Source of the DNA: Cryptomeria japonica
Lineage: Eukaryota; Streptophyta; Pinopsida; Cupressales; Cupressaceae
Length of the DNA stretch: 64,000 nt
Direction: 5' to 3'
NCBI RefSeq assembly: GCF_030272615.1
Contig: NC_081410.1
Location: 574,441,241 to 574,505,240, forward strand
Position 1 is the first letter of the stretch; each line of letters opens with the position of its first letter. The translations under genes were made by a program, and so were the position numbers. A model generated the notes under the pieces. It was not told the DNA's origin, did no database searches, and saw only the letters and a program-made list of their open reading frames with translations. Below, one piece after another: positions 1 to 10,656 of this stretch.

Positions 1-2073
1 AACTTACACCCAAGAAGAAACAAAAATAGGTTATACCACCATTGGATAATTTACTGAATGGAATCACTGATGATGGTAACTTGGAAAATTTGAGCAAATT
101 GTACAACACATTCACTGATTCAGAAAAGGAAAGGATTGAAAACAAAATAATTCTACATCTGGACATATACAAGAAAGTGTTAATTGAAGTTGTAGATGAT
201 TTACCAAATGATCTGTATAGAAGGTTAGATGCAAAGAGGATTGCAGTAATGGAGTTGGACAAGAAACTTAAAGTTGAAAAACTTCTAGCTGTACATCCAG
301 TTAACTCTAAAGAGGAAATTGATGACTTAATTTGTGAGGCCAACAGATTAGTTTTTGCTAGTGGTCACCAGCAAGTGAGTTTGATGGTTGGTAGAGTTAA
401 TGAAATTGCACAGGAAACGACTGACAAATGGGATACCTTTTTTGTAGAAAAAGAAAAACAAGAGGAATTGAATAGGTCGAAGAAAAAATTTAAGGTATAT
501 CAGAAGGATAAGGACAAAGGGAAAGGTAAAGTTAGTGGAATACCAAACATCAAAATAACTGACAACTTATCACTGCCCTTGGACACTGCACTGGTACATA
601 CTGATGATACACTAGCTACTAATAGTGTAGGTTTAACACAAGATGACACTGACCCTGAATTATAAATTTTATTCACCATGAATTTTGATACTCAAGAAGT
701 AAACATTGTTGTGGATAAGCACAACACAGAGGTACAAAATGATATTGCTAATAGTGGAAACATTGATGAGCAATTGGTAGAGAATGTTGAGGTTGAGACA
801 CAAATAGAGCATACACTACAAACAAAGCAACCTTTGGACACTGGTATGAATATTGGTATTATATATGTAGGCACTGAGAAACCTACAAAGTCAGAGATAC
901 CAGCAGGTGAGAACACAGAGAAACTGACAAAGGTATAGGTACATACTGAGCTAGAGAAACTAGTAATCACTGAGAAACCCAAACCATTGCTAGTAGACAT
1001 GCAAACTCAAACTAATCCATCAAAGGTTAATACAAGAAAATTGGTAACTAATGTTGGAAGCACTAAAGTGATTAAGGCAGTTGGTCAGACATCCGGTACT
1101 TCTTTAAGTGAATTTAGGCCTACCAATGTGACAGAAGTACTCCTAGACTCTATCAAGAAGATAAATGACTATAATGCATTCGCTTATAAATAATTTGATG
1201 ATACAATACCTATTCTTAAGATGATTGCACCAAAATGTAATATAGATCATATAAAGGATTCTTTAAGTCAGTTGGACACATTGTCCAAATTTATTGTTGG
1301 AAATGTAATAATAGTTGATAAGGTGAATGAGGATACATTCAAAGAGAAAATGTAAAAAGAAAGAAAAATTCTTTGAGGATACAATAAAGAAGTGCACTGA
1401 ACATATTAACACACTTTTACTGGCATTGAATACAACAATTTTGGAGTATAAGAAATTGTACAGAGAAACATGTAAGCCACATCTGTTGACAAAGGACATT
1501 GAAAAGGAAATAAGCAAAGTATAGAAGGAGATAGATGATATAGCTGATAACATTATTTTTTCATCCAAACCTATATCTATTATTGAGAAAGAAATAGTAG
1601 GATTTGAGGAAAAATTGGAGAAGTGTGAGAAGGAAGAAGCAAGGATCAAAGAAAATGTCAGAGAGCTTAAGTATAAACTTATTCCTAAGTTGGATAATCT
1701 TATCTCTCTGAAAAATGAGATATCTAAGGCACTAATTCAAGGGGAAAGATCACCAGAGGAGCATATGCATCATCTCACTAGCACGATCGAACAAACTAAG
1801 GCAACCATGAATGACAATAATAGATTCATGCAGAGTTTATGTTATGGTGTGTTTTCTATGCTGTTTGTATTGTTCCTATTTACTACATTAATTCTTATTT
1901 ACCGGTACATTGTTTTGGAATGCAAAATACTTAATAAGGTTAAATATTTTGTTAACCGATTAGATACCGATTCACCTCCCCCTCTCAGTATCTTTGGGAC
2001 TATCATTAATCCTAACATTGTGTTCATTATCCTTGGGACTATTCCTCAACTGGGGGCTAAATCCTTACAATAA
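1..2073 (+). pseudogene. Broken accessory ORF of an LTR retrotransposon (LTR-1), with C-terminal membrane segment
   Basis: A long coding-like stretch lies just upstream of a polypurine tract and 3' LTR. It reads in one frame from about 30 to 1340 and then in a second frame to 2073, with stops at 27, 663, 936, 1191, 1351 and 1522. The product is rich in Lys, Glu and Asp. Its last third (codons from 1327) looks like a coiled coil, and it ends with a hydrophobic stretch at about 1834-1920 (SLCYGVFSMLFVLFLFTTLI) followed by a basic tail. There is no protease, reverse transcriptase or integrase motif, so this is an extra ORF 3' of pol, as in Tat- or Athila-type gypsy elements. Its function is unknown. 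The membrane anchor recalls env-like ORFs, but no envelope homology can be shown by eye. The 5' part lies outside the window. Confidence 0.6.
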
Positions 2074-2450
2074 TGTGCTCCCTCTGTTCTCTCTCATGGG
2101 TGTATCCTACCTTAAATCAATTACTCTGTATAAGGCGTGCATGATTTTTTTAACATAGGGGCATACACTCCACTCATATTTTCATTTTTTGATACTTAGA
2201 ATTATTTAGTGACCTTGGCTTTGCTTCATAATTTTGGTATCATTTTTGTGACTCATAGTCAGGGGAACCTTGCTACTTGCAGCTATGATTTTCCCTTCTT
2301 GATCTTCTATTTTACTTTGTCAATCGATGTTGTAAGATCCTAAGTCCACTTGGGGCTTGGTGCATCTTGCCTCCTTGACATGGTAGAAGTCTTTCAATCT
2401 TGTTTCCTTGTACTTTACTAGCAGTATTGGCGTATGCTTATACTCTCGCT
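2074..2450 (+). other. 3' untranslated internal region of LTR-1
   Basis: This is a non-coding pyrimidine-rich stretch between the accessory ORF and the polypurine tract. A string like the polypurine tract of the LTR-A element (ACTGGGGGCTAAAT) occurs at about 2049-2063, just before it. No other structure was seen. Confidence 0.4.
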
Positions 2451-2465
2451 AAAGTGGGGGTGAAA
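2451..2465 (+). other. Polypurine tract of LTR-1
   Basis: AAAGTGGGGGTGAAA lies directly before an LTR start of the form TGTAG. This is the expected primer site for plus-strand DNA synthesis and marks the following repeat as a 3' LTR on the plus strand. Confidence 0.7.
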
Positions 2466-3689
2466 TGTAGTGTAATGAAATTGTGACCCTTGTAATTTGC
2501 GACCACATTAGGGTCTTCACGTTGGTGATTCAAATCCCCAAGCCTGATCAGAGACCCGAGAATTTCTCAACCCCCTGAAATTTCACTTGTTCTACTCTCT
2601 GCACTACCTGAACTTGCTTCCTATCATGAGATAAGGGTAGGATAGGGGCATGGCATCCATATCCTCCTAGGATAGGGGCATGGTTCCCTTGTCCTTGACC
2701 TATTTTGGGGCCCCCTCTATCTTATCTTTGCATTGGACATTGCATAAAGTGGGAAAACTTTCCCTGTGTCAGCCTATGATGGAAAATCAGTCAATTAATC
2801 CTAATTGATAAGTATATAAGTCGCATTCGCCCTCCCATTTGCATAAGGGATAATTTGGATGAAGTTCAGATACATGAGATCACACATTCAAGCATTCAAG
2901 AGCATTCAAGCATTCATTTCTAGCATTGAGCATTCTCAAGTCTCCCTTCAAGTCTAAGTATTGCATTCAAGTCAATGATTCAACCATTGAAGAGGAGATC
3001 CCTTTCAAAATTCAATTCCATACAAGAAAATCTACCTACATTCTATCTACAACCTCCCCTGAGGTGACTTACATTTCAGTCTTTCATTTACATTTACTTG
3101 CAGGTAATTTCTTTCATCATTTGGTTAATTCCAAAACTGGGGTTTGACCTAAAGACAAACCCCCAATCCCAACCCCTTTCCCTCTCTTTTCTGTGTGTAG
3201 GTTTCAAGTGCACAATTGTGTTTGCAAATTTGGACTTCATTTGCAAAGGTGGAAAAACCCTTTTCATTTTGCAGATTTTTTGGAGGACCATGGATACTTT
3301 TAGCATGGTCTTGACAAATTTTCCTCAAATTCATAGGGAAGCTTTGTCTCGACATATTATAACCAGATCCAAATGCAAAGCTTCATCTCATGCTTCTATC
3401 TCGAGTTATAATCAATTCTTTGCTAACTTTACTCTTAGTCTGACAATACATAATTCAATCATATTACATTATAAAAGAGGGGTTAGCTTGTCACTTCTAT
3501 CCCATTATCAATTCATTTAGTTCTCAATCTTTTCCCTAAGAGATTGGATCTAGTGAATTCGCCACTCTTTAAAATGTAATGTGAACAAGGTGTTTGAAGG
3601 GAAATCCGTAGTGAAAATTTCATCTCTCCTCGAAGGGAAGAAAATATTTCCTCTTGATCTCTCCATCATTCACCCTTTTCACCATTACA
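2466..3689 (+). repeat. 3' LTR of LTR-1 element (about 1.22 kb)
   Basis: It starts TGTAGTGTAATG after a polypurine tract and ends CACCATTACA, giving TG..CA termini. Its length (1224 bp) and a central block around 3125-3200 match the minus-strand LTR at 40830-42057 (for example GGGTTTGACCTAAA), and both families end in ATTACA. The partner 5' LTR lies outside the window. The 53 bp after it (3690-3742) separate it from the next element. The end at 3689 is inferred from the TG..CA rule and the family resemblance. Confidence 0.6.
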
Positions 3690-3742
3690 CCCTACTTTGG
3701 ATATCCATACAAACCATCAAAATGCAGTTTGGAATTAGGTCC

Positions 3743-5277
3743 TGGTGTCGGAGCACCTAGTTGAGTAAAAACTCTCCTTTTTTAGTATTTCATGCTTTCA
3801 TGTTTGTAATGTCTTGTGTTAGGTTTATGTGTTGTTTTAGGTTTTTTTGTGTCTTTTCAAGTGTTTTTGATCTCATTTTGTGCTCAAGAGGTCAAGCTTT
3901 GCCTTTCAGGATGAGAGTTGACAATTTTGGGTTTTTAGGCCAAAAAGGGCAAAAATGTGTAAAATTGCCTAAAAGGTCTAGAAATATTTTCCAAAGCATT
4001 GAAACATGTTTGATAAGTGTTTTTAAGCATTTCTTATGTGTTTAGATAAGTTGATGCGGTTAGGTTGTCAAAAATGCCTCTTGGCGCAACAAATGTTGTC
4101 ATTTGGGCTTGAAAAGTTGTCATTTTTTGACATTTCTAGTATAATGAAGTTGTGGAAACCTCATGTCCATAATAGGCCTGATAAATAACTTGAAGGAATA
4201 TAAAAATTCCTCCCTTCTCCTTGAAAAAGGTTAGTGATTGTATTAACTAAGGTTTCTTAATCTGAAAATGATGAAATTCTGGCTTTTAATGTGTTTTTCT
4301 TTCTTATAGAGCAGCAGTCTGTACTGTAGCAAATCTGGTCCATACTGTACCTTGTGGGAAGTTTTCATACTATTTTCCCAATTCTCTCCAAGTGATCATT
4401 GTATCATTTTTCCATTTGCAAGTTGATTAAATAAAAATTCTTTCATTTTGTGTGCTCACTGCCCTGTCAAGGGTTTGGAGTTTTAAAATGCAACAACTTG
4501 ACTAATCTAGGTCTCAGCTCCCACCAAATGGATTTGTTCAAGTTGGAATGCATGTAAATAGTGTATATATTTTCATTTTATGCCAGAGCTATGCTTGGAA
4601 AGGTGAATTTGAGCACTTATTAGGCAAGTAGTCTAACTTGGCTAATATTCTTCCTTAATGCTCAAAATTTGAATTCTAAAGCACCAAGTGTTGAAACAAA
4701 CATGGACAGAGGTCTATACCTATCCTAGAATAATTTTGAAGGGATTGGAGCACCAAACTTTATCCATTTTGCATTGTAATGTGTCACTGTTTGTGAAGGA
4801 CAATGAATTCCCTGTTTTGGGAAAGTGATTAGTTTTGTTACTAAATTGGCTCTATGAATACTTTTGTATTGGAAAATGATTCCTGATGTTATAGTAGAGT
4901 TGAAGACTTATTTGGTAGCATCTATTTACAATGGTGGTGTTCTATTTGTGCTCCTAACCAACTCCCTTGCAAAAATAACAGTGAAAAGATAGAAAAACAA
5001 TGATTGACAGTGAATTTGTGCTCATTTACACTTTGATCACCAAATGTTTGGCATAATGCTTGTTTGTCAGTGGTAGGGGATGGTTTTTTTTATTGTGGAA
5101 GAGGTTTCCTAGTAGTGTGGAAGCTTGAAACAAGCTTGGTAGTGAGAACCTATGGTAAATGCATCAAAACCCTCACTAAACCCTACATTTAAGCCCAAAA
5201 TTGAGGACAGTCACTAAACCTGCATGGAGCCTAAGACCTGAAAAACCCTTGAGCTTAGACCTCTAAAACATCATCCA
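3743..5277 (+). repeat. 5' LTR of gypsy-2
   Basis: It begins TGGTGTCGGAGCACC and ends CATCATCCA (TG..CA), 1535 bp. It matches 10657-12197 along its whole length, including the shared segment that starts GAGCACCTAGTTGAGTAAAA and the shared end CTCTAAAACATCATCCA. The ORFs seen inside it are not conserved between the two LTRs and are not genes. Confidence 0.88.
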
Positions 5278-5938
5278 ATAGAATTTTTTTGGTTCAAATT
5301 CCCATCATTGAGTGGGGTGAGCAAAAAGATGCCAATTAGCCCTCGACGGGCTACTAGCCTTCTTGTTCTACAAAATTGCATTTTCAAGGACCCGTTTGGT
5401 TTGGGCTTGTTGGAACTTGTGAAACTTTTGGTGAACTATCTAGGAACACTAAGATAGACCCATCCACCTTCGTGACAAAAGACAAAAACTTTTGGGGTTT
5501 TCCACCTAGCAAAGGGGTTTGAGTAGAAGAGCAAAAATGCCTAAGTGCTACAAGAACATACATGATCAAAGACAAAACCTTTGCCTTGCTTCATAGAATC
5601 TTTGGAGGAGTTTGCCTAGTCTTGGTGCAATAGGTATGTATGCTTAGATAGAAGAGAATTGAAGTTAGAAGAGTATACAATCAAGGAGGAGTAGGTTGAG
5701 TAAGTGTGTAAGCCTTCATCAAAGGATGGATGTTGGAGAAGCTATGCATGAGATACTTAGCATTAAAACCTAAAGACGATTCTACAAACATGCATGATAG
5801 TCACAAACAAGAATTTTGGAAACCAATTGAACCATTAGACCTAATTCACCTTGTTGAGTACTTTTCTAGCAATCTCCCCATCACAATGGTATTAGAGCCA
5901 TTGAAAGATTCAGGAGAAAAGGATCATTAGAAGAAAAC
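5278..5938 (+). other. 5' leader of gypsy-2
   Basis: This is the untranslated leader between the LTR and gag. No canonical initiator-tRNA primer site (TGGTATCAGAGC) follows the LTR. The only TGG near it is TGGTTCAAATTCCC at 5290, which is a weak candidate primer site. A short ORF at 5730-5930 has no recognisable similarity. Confidence 0.4.
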
Positions 5939-7054
5939 ATGGTGACTAATGTTGAATTAGCCAAGAAGGTCGAAGACCAAGAAGAAGAAAATATAGCACT
6001 CAGAGAAAGGTTGGATCAACTAGCAATGAAATTAGTTGAAGTAGAAGTCAAAACTAAAGAAGTCCATGATAAGGCTGGAGATCAGGGCAAAATGGTGGCA
6101 ACAGAAGATGAGGTTCCCATACCTGACCCTGTCATTGAGCAAGAACCATTCTTGAAGGCTTTGAGATCTATGAGTGGTAAAACCCTAGAGGGAGTGACTC
6201 TTTTCAGTGGAAAGATGGATCCAGATGCTCTTATAGAGTGGACTAAAGGTCTAGAAAACCATTTTGAATGTGATGGAATAACTGAAGCACAAAAGGTTAA
6301 GGTAGAAAAATCAAGGTTAAGAGGGGCAGCCTTAACTTGGTGGAAGTTCATCCAAGAGGAAAGGGTGAAAGAGGGTAAACAACCAATAGCCACCTGGAAA
6401 GCAATGATATCCAAAATTAGATAAACCTACCTTCTTGAAGACTATGAAGTCCAACTTCACAGGAAAAGACAAAATTTGAGACAAAAAGACTTAGATGTCA
6501 GTAGCTACACTGAGGAGTTTCAAAAATTGTGCATGAGATCCAAGGTAGTAGAGGATGAGAGTATAAAAGTGGCAAGGTACTTGAATGTATTGAGATGGAA
6601 CATCCAGGAAGAGATGAGTTTGTTATGCCCACAAATAGTACACAAGTGTTATCAACTAGCACTTAAAGTGGAAGAGAAAAGTAGGAGAAAGCAAGAACAA
6701 AATAACAGAGGAAGAGGTAGGGATAGAGATGGTAGAGGCCATAGAGGAAGTTTTGGTGGAACAGGAGATCAAAGATCCCAAGGAGAATCCAAACTTATTG
6801 AGCAAAGTGGGGATTCATATAGCAAGAGCAGCTATAGAGGAAGGGGATCTAGCAACCCAAGTAGAGGTAGATCAAGTGGACCAAGAAGAGGGTCCTACTT
6901 CTCCACCACAAAATACTACAACTGTCAGAAGTTGGGGCACCCTGCCTATAGATGTCCAGAGAAACCCACCTCTTCACAGGGAGGTGAAAGAAGAGTGAAC
7001 TATGTGCAAGAAAATTCAGCAAGTTGTAAGGCTCATGAAGTGATCTTAGCATAA
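5939..7054 (+). pseudogene. gypsy-2 gag (capsid and nucleocapsid)
   Basis: Gag packages the element RNA into virus-like particles. The start ATG at 5939 is followed by a heptad-like charged N-terminus, then a retrotransposon gag domain (LFSGKMDPDALIEW...LRGAALTWWKF at about 6199-6345, then EEFQKLCMRS). An Arg/Gly/Ser-rich segment follows, and then a zinc knuckle at about 6915-6960. The knuckle reads YYNCQKLGHPAYRCP: the first Cys of the CCHC box is Tyr, so metal binding should be impaired. A TAG at 6422 (frame 2 mod 3) interrupts the reading frame before the segment beginning at 6476. The gag is similar in plan and sequence to that of the element at 52121-55851. Confidence 0.85.
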
Positions 7055-7129
7055 AAAGATGGGGAAAGTCTGATGATGAGAAGAGTCTTGATAAAAGAAC
7101 CAATCAAGGAGGAACCTACTCAAATAAGG

Positions 7130-7492
7130 TAATTGTTTAGAATTAAGTGCAAGATCATGGGAAAGGTATGCAAGGTGGTCATAGAGTCTGGATCCACAGA
7201 TAATATAATCTCATAAGAAACAATTGGTAAACTCAAATTTGAGAGAATCCCACACACACATCCCTATAGAGTCACATGGTTGAATAGGGAGCAACATGTC
7301 CTTGTAAACGAACAAACATGGGTAGAATTCACCATAGGAGGGTATCAAGATAAGATCCTATGTGACATTCTTCCAATGGATTCTTGCCATCTACTTCTTG
7401 GTAGACCTTGGAAATTTGATAGGAAAGCCATCCACAATGGGGAAAAGAACTCATACTCTTTTCAGAAGAATGGAGTTACATGCAAAATTTAG
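7130..7492 (+). pseudogene. gypsy-2 aspartic protease
   Basis: This retropepsin would cut the Gag-Pol polyprotein. The catalytic loop, normally DSGST, reads ESGSTDNIIS (about 7183-7212), and a TAA follows at 7215. Downstream, the region with LCDILPMDSCHLLLGRPW (7355-7410) is the typical second half (LLGRPW). Loss of the catalytic Asp and the stop make it non-functional. The homologous protease at 53613-53798 keeps the Asp. Confidence 0.8.
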
Positions 7493-7639
7493 TCCATAAA
7501 TGATGAGAAAGAGGGCAGAAAGTCAACAAATCAGAATGTCATAATTGTGAGTGAGAAAGAGTTCATAAGTACACTTGAAGAAGGTGAAGGAGTGGTATTC
7601 ACACTCATAGTGAAACCCGAGGAAAAGATAGCAAAGAAA

Positions 7640-9010
7640 GTTGAGATACCATATGAGGTACAATAGATCCTAGATAACTTCAAAGAAATAATCAGTGATG
7701 GTACACCTATAGCCTTACCACCTCCTAGGGCCATTAGCCATTAGATTGATTTCATATCTGGAGCCTCTTTACCCAATAAGGCAGCCTACAAGATGACCCC
7801 TAAACAAAATGAAGAAGTAGCAAGACAAATACAAGAACTCTTAGACTAAAGGCTGATTAGGAAAAGCATTAGTCCTTGTGTAGTGCCTATAGTGTTGGCA
7901 CCTAAGAAGGGTGGAACATGGAGACTTTGCATAGATTCTAGAGCCATAAACAAGATCATCATCAAATACAAGTTTCCCATACCCAGGATAGAGGATTTGA
8001 TGGATTGCTTGGGGGGTGCACAGTATTTTATTAAGATTGACTTGAAGAGTGGTTACCATCAGATACGAATCAAAGAGGGTGATGAATGGAAGACAACTTT
8101 CAAAATGAATGAGGGTCTCTATGAGTGGCTTGTTATTCCATTTGGACTCTCTAATATTCCTAGCACATTCATGAGACTCATGAATGAAGTTTTACATGAT
8201 TTCATTAGCAAGTTTGTTGTTGTGTATTTAGATGATATTCTTATTTTCAATAAAACTAAGGAAGAGCATCTGAATCATTTAGCTATTGTTTTGAGAAAGT
8301 TATCTGATGAACAACTAACCATTAATCTAGAAAAGTATGATTTTATGAAACAAGAATTGGTCTTTCTTGGTTTTGTTGTATCAAGAGGCAGTCTAAAAAT
8401 GGATCAATCTAAAGTTGTAGCAATAACTAGTTGGCCAACTCCTAAAATAGCCAGTGATGTCAGAAGCTTTCATGGTTTAGCACAATTTTACAGGAAATTC
8501 ATCAAGGGATTCAGTGAGATTTGTGCCCCTATGTTGGACACAATCAAAGGGGGTGTGAAGGTAAAGTTTCAATGGATAGATGTAGCCAATAAAGGGTTTG
8601 AATATTTGAAAACTAAAGTAGCTTCTCAACCAGTACTCATTTTACCTAGTTTTGATAAACTATTTACTATTGAATGTGACGCTAGCAATATTGTTGTAGG
8701 AGTTGTTTTAAGTCAAGACAATAGACCAGTTGCATTCTTTAGTGAGAAGTTAAATGATGCCAAGAAAAAGTACTCTTCCTATTATTTAGAACTTTATGCA
8801 TTAGTACAGGCACTTAGGAAATGGAGACATTATCTTCTTCCTAAAGAGTTTGTTGTATACACAGATAATTAGGCATTGAGTTTCTTGAACTCATAGGATA
8901 AACTGAATCATAGGCATGTTAAATGGGTAGAGTACTTGCAAGCTTACACTTTTACTCTTAAGCACAAGAAGGGTCAGTAGAATAAATTAGTAGATGCTTT
9001 GAGTACGAGG
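7640..9010 (+). pseudogene. gypsy-2 reverse transcriptase and RNase H
   Basis: These domains copy the element RNA into DNA and remove the RNA strand. The RT shows [35 protein letters not shown] (first catalytic Asp), a [18 protein letters not shown] block and YLDDILIFN (catalytic Asp pair), all between about 7930 and 8260. RNase H follows with [18 protein letters not shown] at about 8670 and VVYTDN at 8850, then a TAG at 8871. The open segment 7883-8872 is the longest intact stretch of the element. Upstream conserved RT residues at 7665-7880 are broken by stops at 7663, 7742 and 7846. Confidence 0.9.
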
Positions 9011-9194
9011 TTGTTAACTGTTCATGAGATTCAAGTACAGAGCATTGGTATTGATAGTTTTAAAGATATGTATCCTACTAATGATGATTTTGCTGAAGCT
9101 TATAAAGTTTGTCAAGATTTTGAGAATTATTTCCATGGTGCATATGCTAATTTCACTTTGTAGGATGGTTTGTTATTCAAGGATGGATAGTTAT

Positions 9195-10135
9195 GTGTTC
9201 TAAAAGGTTTTATGAGAGAGAACCTCATTTAGAAGAAGCACAATGGGTGCTTAAGTGGACATTTTGGTCTCAACAAGACCTTAGAGTTGGTTCAAAGATT
9301 CTACTATTGGCCCAAGATGCAGAGAGACATTAGGAGGTATGTTGAGCAGTGTTTGGTATGCCAGAAAGCAAAAGGTAATTCCTCCAATGTTGGTTTATAT
9401 CAGCCTCTTCCCATTCCACATAGACCTTGGGATTGCATTAGTATGGATTTTGTGGTAGGATTACCTAGAACTCAAGCAAGATTTGATAGCATCTTTGTAG
9501 TAGTTGACAGATTTAGCAAAATGGCTTATTTTATTCCTTGTAAGACAACACATGATGCAAGTCATATTGCTTACCTATTTTTCAAAGAAGTTGTTAGAAT
9601 ACATGGTTTGCCTACTAGCATTGTTTTAGATAGAGATGTGAAATTTCTTGGTCATTTCTGGAAAACATTATGGAAGAGACTAGCTACTAATCTCTCTTTT
9701 GGTTCAACTTATCATCCACAAAATGATGGTCAAACTAAGGTTGTGAATATGTCTCTTGGAAACTTGCTTAGGTTTTTGACAAAGGAATATGGACTGAGTT
9801 GGGATCAGCTCATTCATCAAGCAGAGTATGCCTACAATGATAGTGTCAACCGGTCTATAGGTAAAAGCCCTTTTGAAGTTGTTTATGGTATGCATCCAAG
9901 GGGTATAATGGAGTTGAGAGATATAACTAACTTTCAGCCTAAGAGTGGAACAACAGATGACATGGCTCAATCCATGAAGGAGGTTGATGAGCAAGAAAGA
10001 AAAGCTCTTGAGAGATATAATGGAGTTGAGAGATATAACTAACTTTCAGCCTAAGAGTGGAACAACAGATGACATGGATCAATCCATGAAGGAGGTTGAT
10101 GAGCAAGAAAGAAAAGCTCTTTAGGATACCTCCCA
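9195..10135 (+). pseudogene. gypsy-2 integrase
   Basis: Integrase inserts the DNA copy into the genome. The zinc-binding part is visible as HNGCLSGHFG then CLVCQKAKGN (about 9240-9375). The catalytic core has MDFVVGLP, VLDRDVKF and YHPQNDGQTKVVN. The usual Glu of the third catalytic motif (DGQTERVN) is Lys here. YAYNDSVNRSIGKSPFEVVYG at about 9828-9890 is the typical core end. A direct repeat spaced 112 bp begins at 9904, shifts the frame and brings a stop at 10040. Confidence 0.87.
9904..10121 (+). repeat. 112-bp-spaced direct duplication inside gypsy-2 integrase
   Basis: 9904-10009 is repeated at 10016-10121 with one difference seen (C at 9966, A at 10078). The spacing is not a multiple of three, so the downstream integrase and chromodomain part lies in another frame. 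Confidence 0.92.
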
Positions 10136-10151
10136 AAAAGTCAAAGCAAGA

Positions 10152-10640
10152 GTGGATACTACAAAGAGAGATGTTCAGTTTTTTGTAGCAGATTATGTGA
10201 TGGTTCATTTGAACAAGGCAAGGCTACAAAAAGGAGTTCCAATCAAACTTCAGATGAGGAGAATAGGCTCTTGCAAAATCTTGGCTAAGTATGGGTCTAA
10301 TGCTTACAAAGTTGATTTGCCTACTGATATTTCTTTGTCTCCCATTTTTAATGTTGTACATTTGATTGCTTTCAAGGGGAAGCCACCTGAGGAGATTCAA
10401 GGAGTTTTAGATGTTACACAATCCCTTTCTGATCTTTCTTTTCCTCCTCTCTCTATTCCTCAAGCAGAACAGGTTCTAGACTCCAGGGTTCTCAAGAAGA
10501 CAAGGAATCACACCTATATGGAGCACCTCCTCAAATGGAAGGATAAGCCTATCTAAGAAGCTACATGGATACCTAAATCTGACTTTTAGAAAGTTGGAAT
10601 ACCTTCTTCTTTTCTTCCTCAAGGAGTTACATGACTTCTT
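10152..10640 (+). pseudogene. gypsy-2 integrase C-terminus with chromodomain-like tail
   Basis: The segment 10152-10556 contains the integrase C-terminal part (IFNVVHLIAFKG, normally a variant of the LSPVFHVSQL block). It then has a chromodomain-like segment: VLDSRVLKKTRNHTYMEHLL at about 10470-10530, followed by KWKDKPI, a TAA at 10554, and EATWIPKSDF. The pattern LVKWK...EATW is characteristic of chromoviruses, whose chromodomain steers insertion into marked chromatin. Assignment to the chromovirus branch is therefore good. The exact lineage cannot be set by eye. Confidence 0.75.
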
Positions 10641-10645
10641 TGTCT

Positions 10646-10656
10646 TTGGGGGAGCA
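10646..10656 (+). other. Polypurine tract of gypsy-2
   Basis: TTGGGGGAGCA directly precedes the 3' LTR start TGGTGCAGG. Confidence 0.75.

Noticed and set aside
692-1000. Minus-strand ORF of 102 codons
   Set aside because: It is the antisense of the plus-strand accessory ORF, with Ser/Phe-biased shadow composition.
1834-2073. Calling the membrane-ended ORF an envelope gene
   Set aside because: No signal peptide, cleavage site, Cys pattern or fusion peptide is visible; only a single hydrophobic helix is supported.
3098-3520. 140-codon ORF inside LTR-1
   Set aside because: It lies within an LTR; the related LTR at 40830-42057 has only a short matching peptide stretch and no conserved start or stop.
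5290-5303. TGGTTCAAATTCCC as a primer binding site of gypsy-2
   Set aside because: It lies 12 bases from the LTR and does not match a tRNA 3' end that I can name; too weak to list as a feature.
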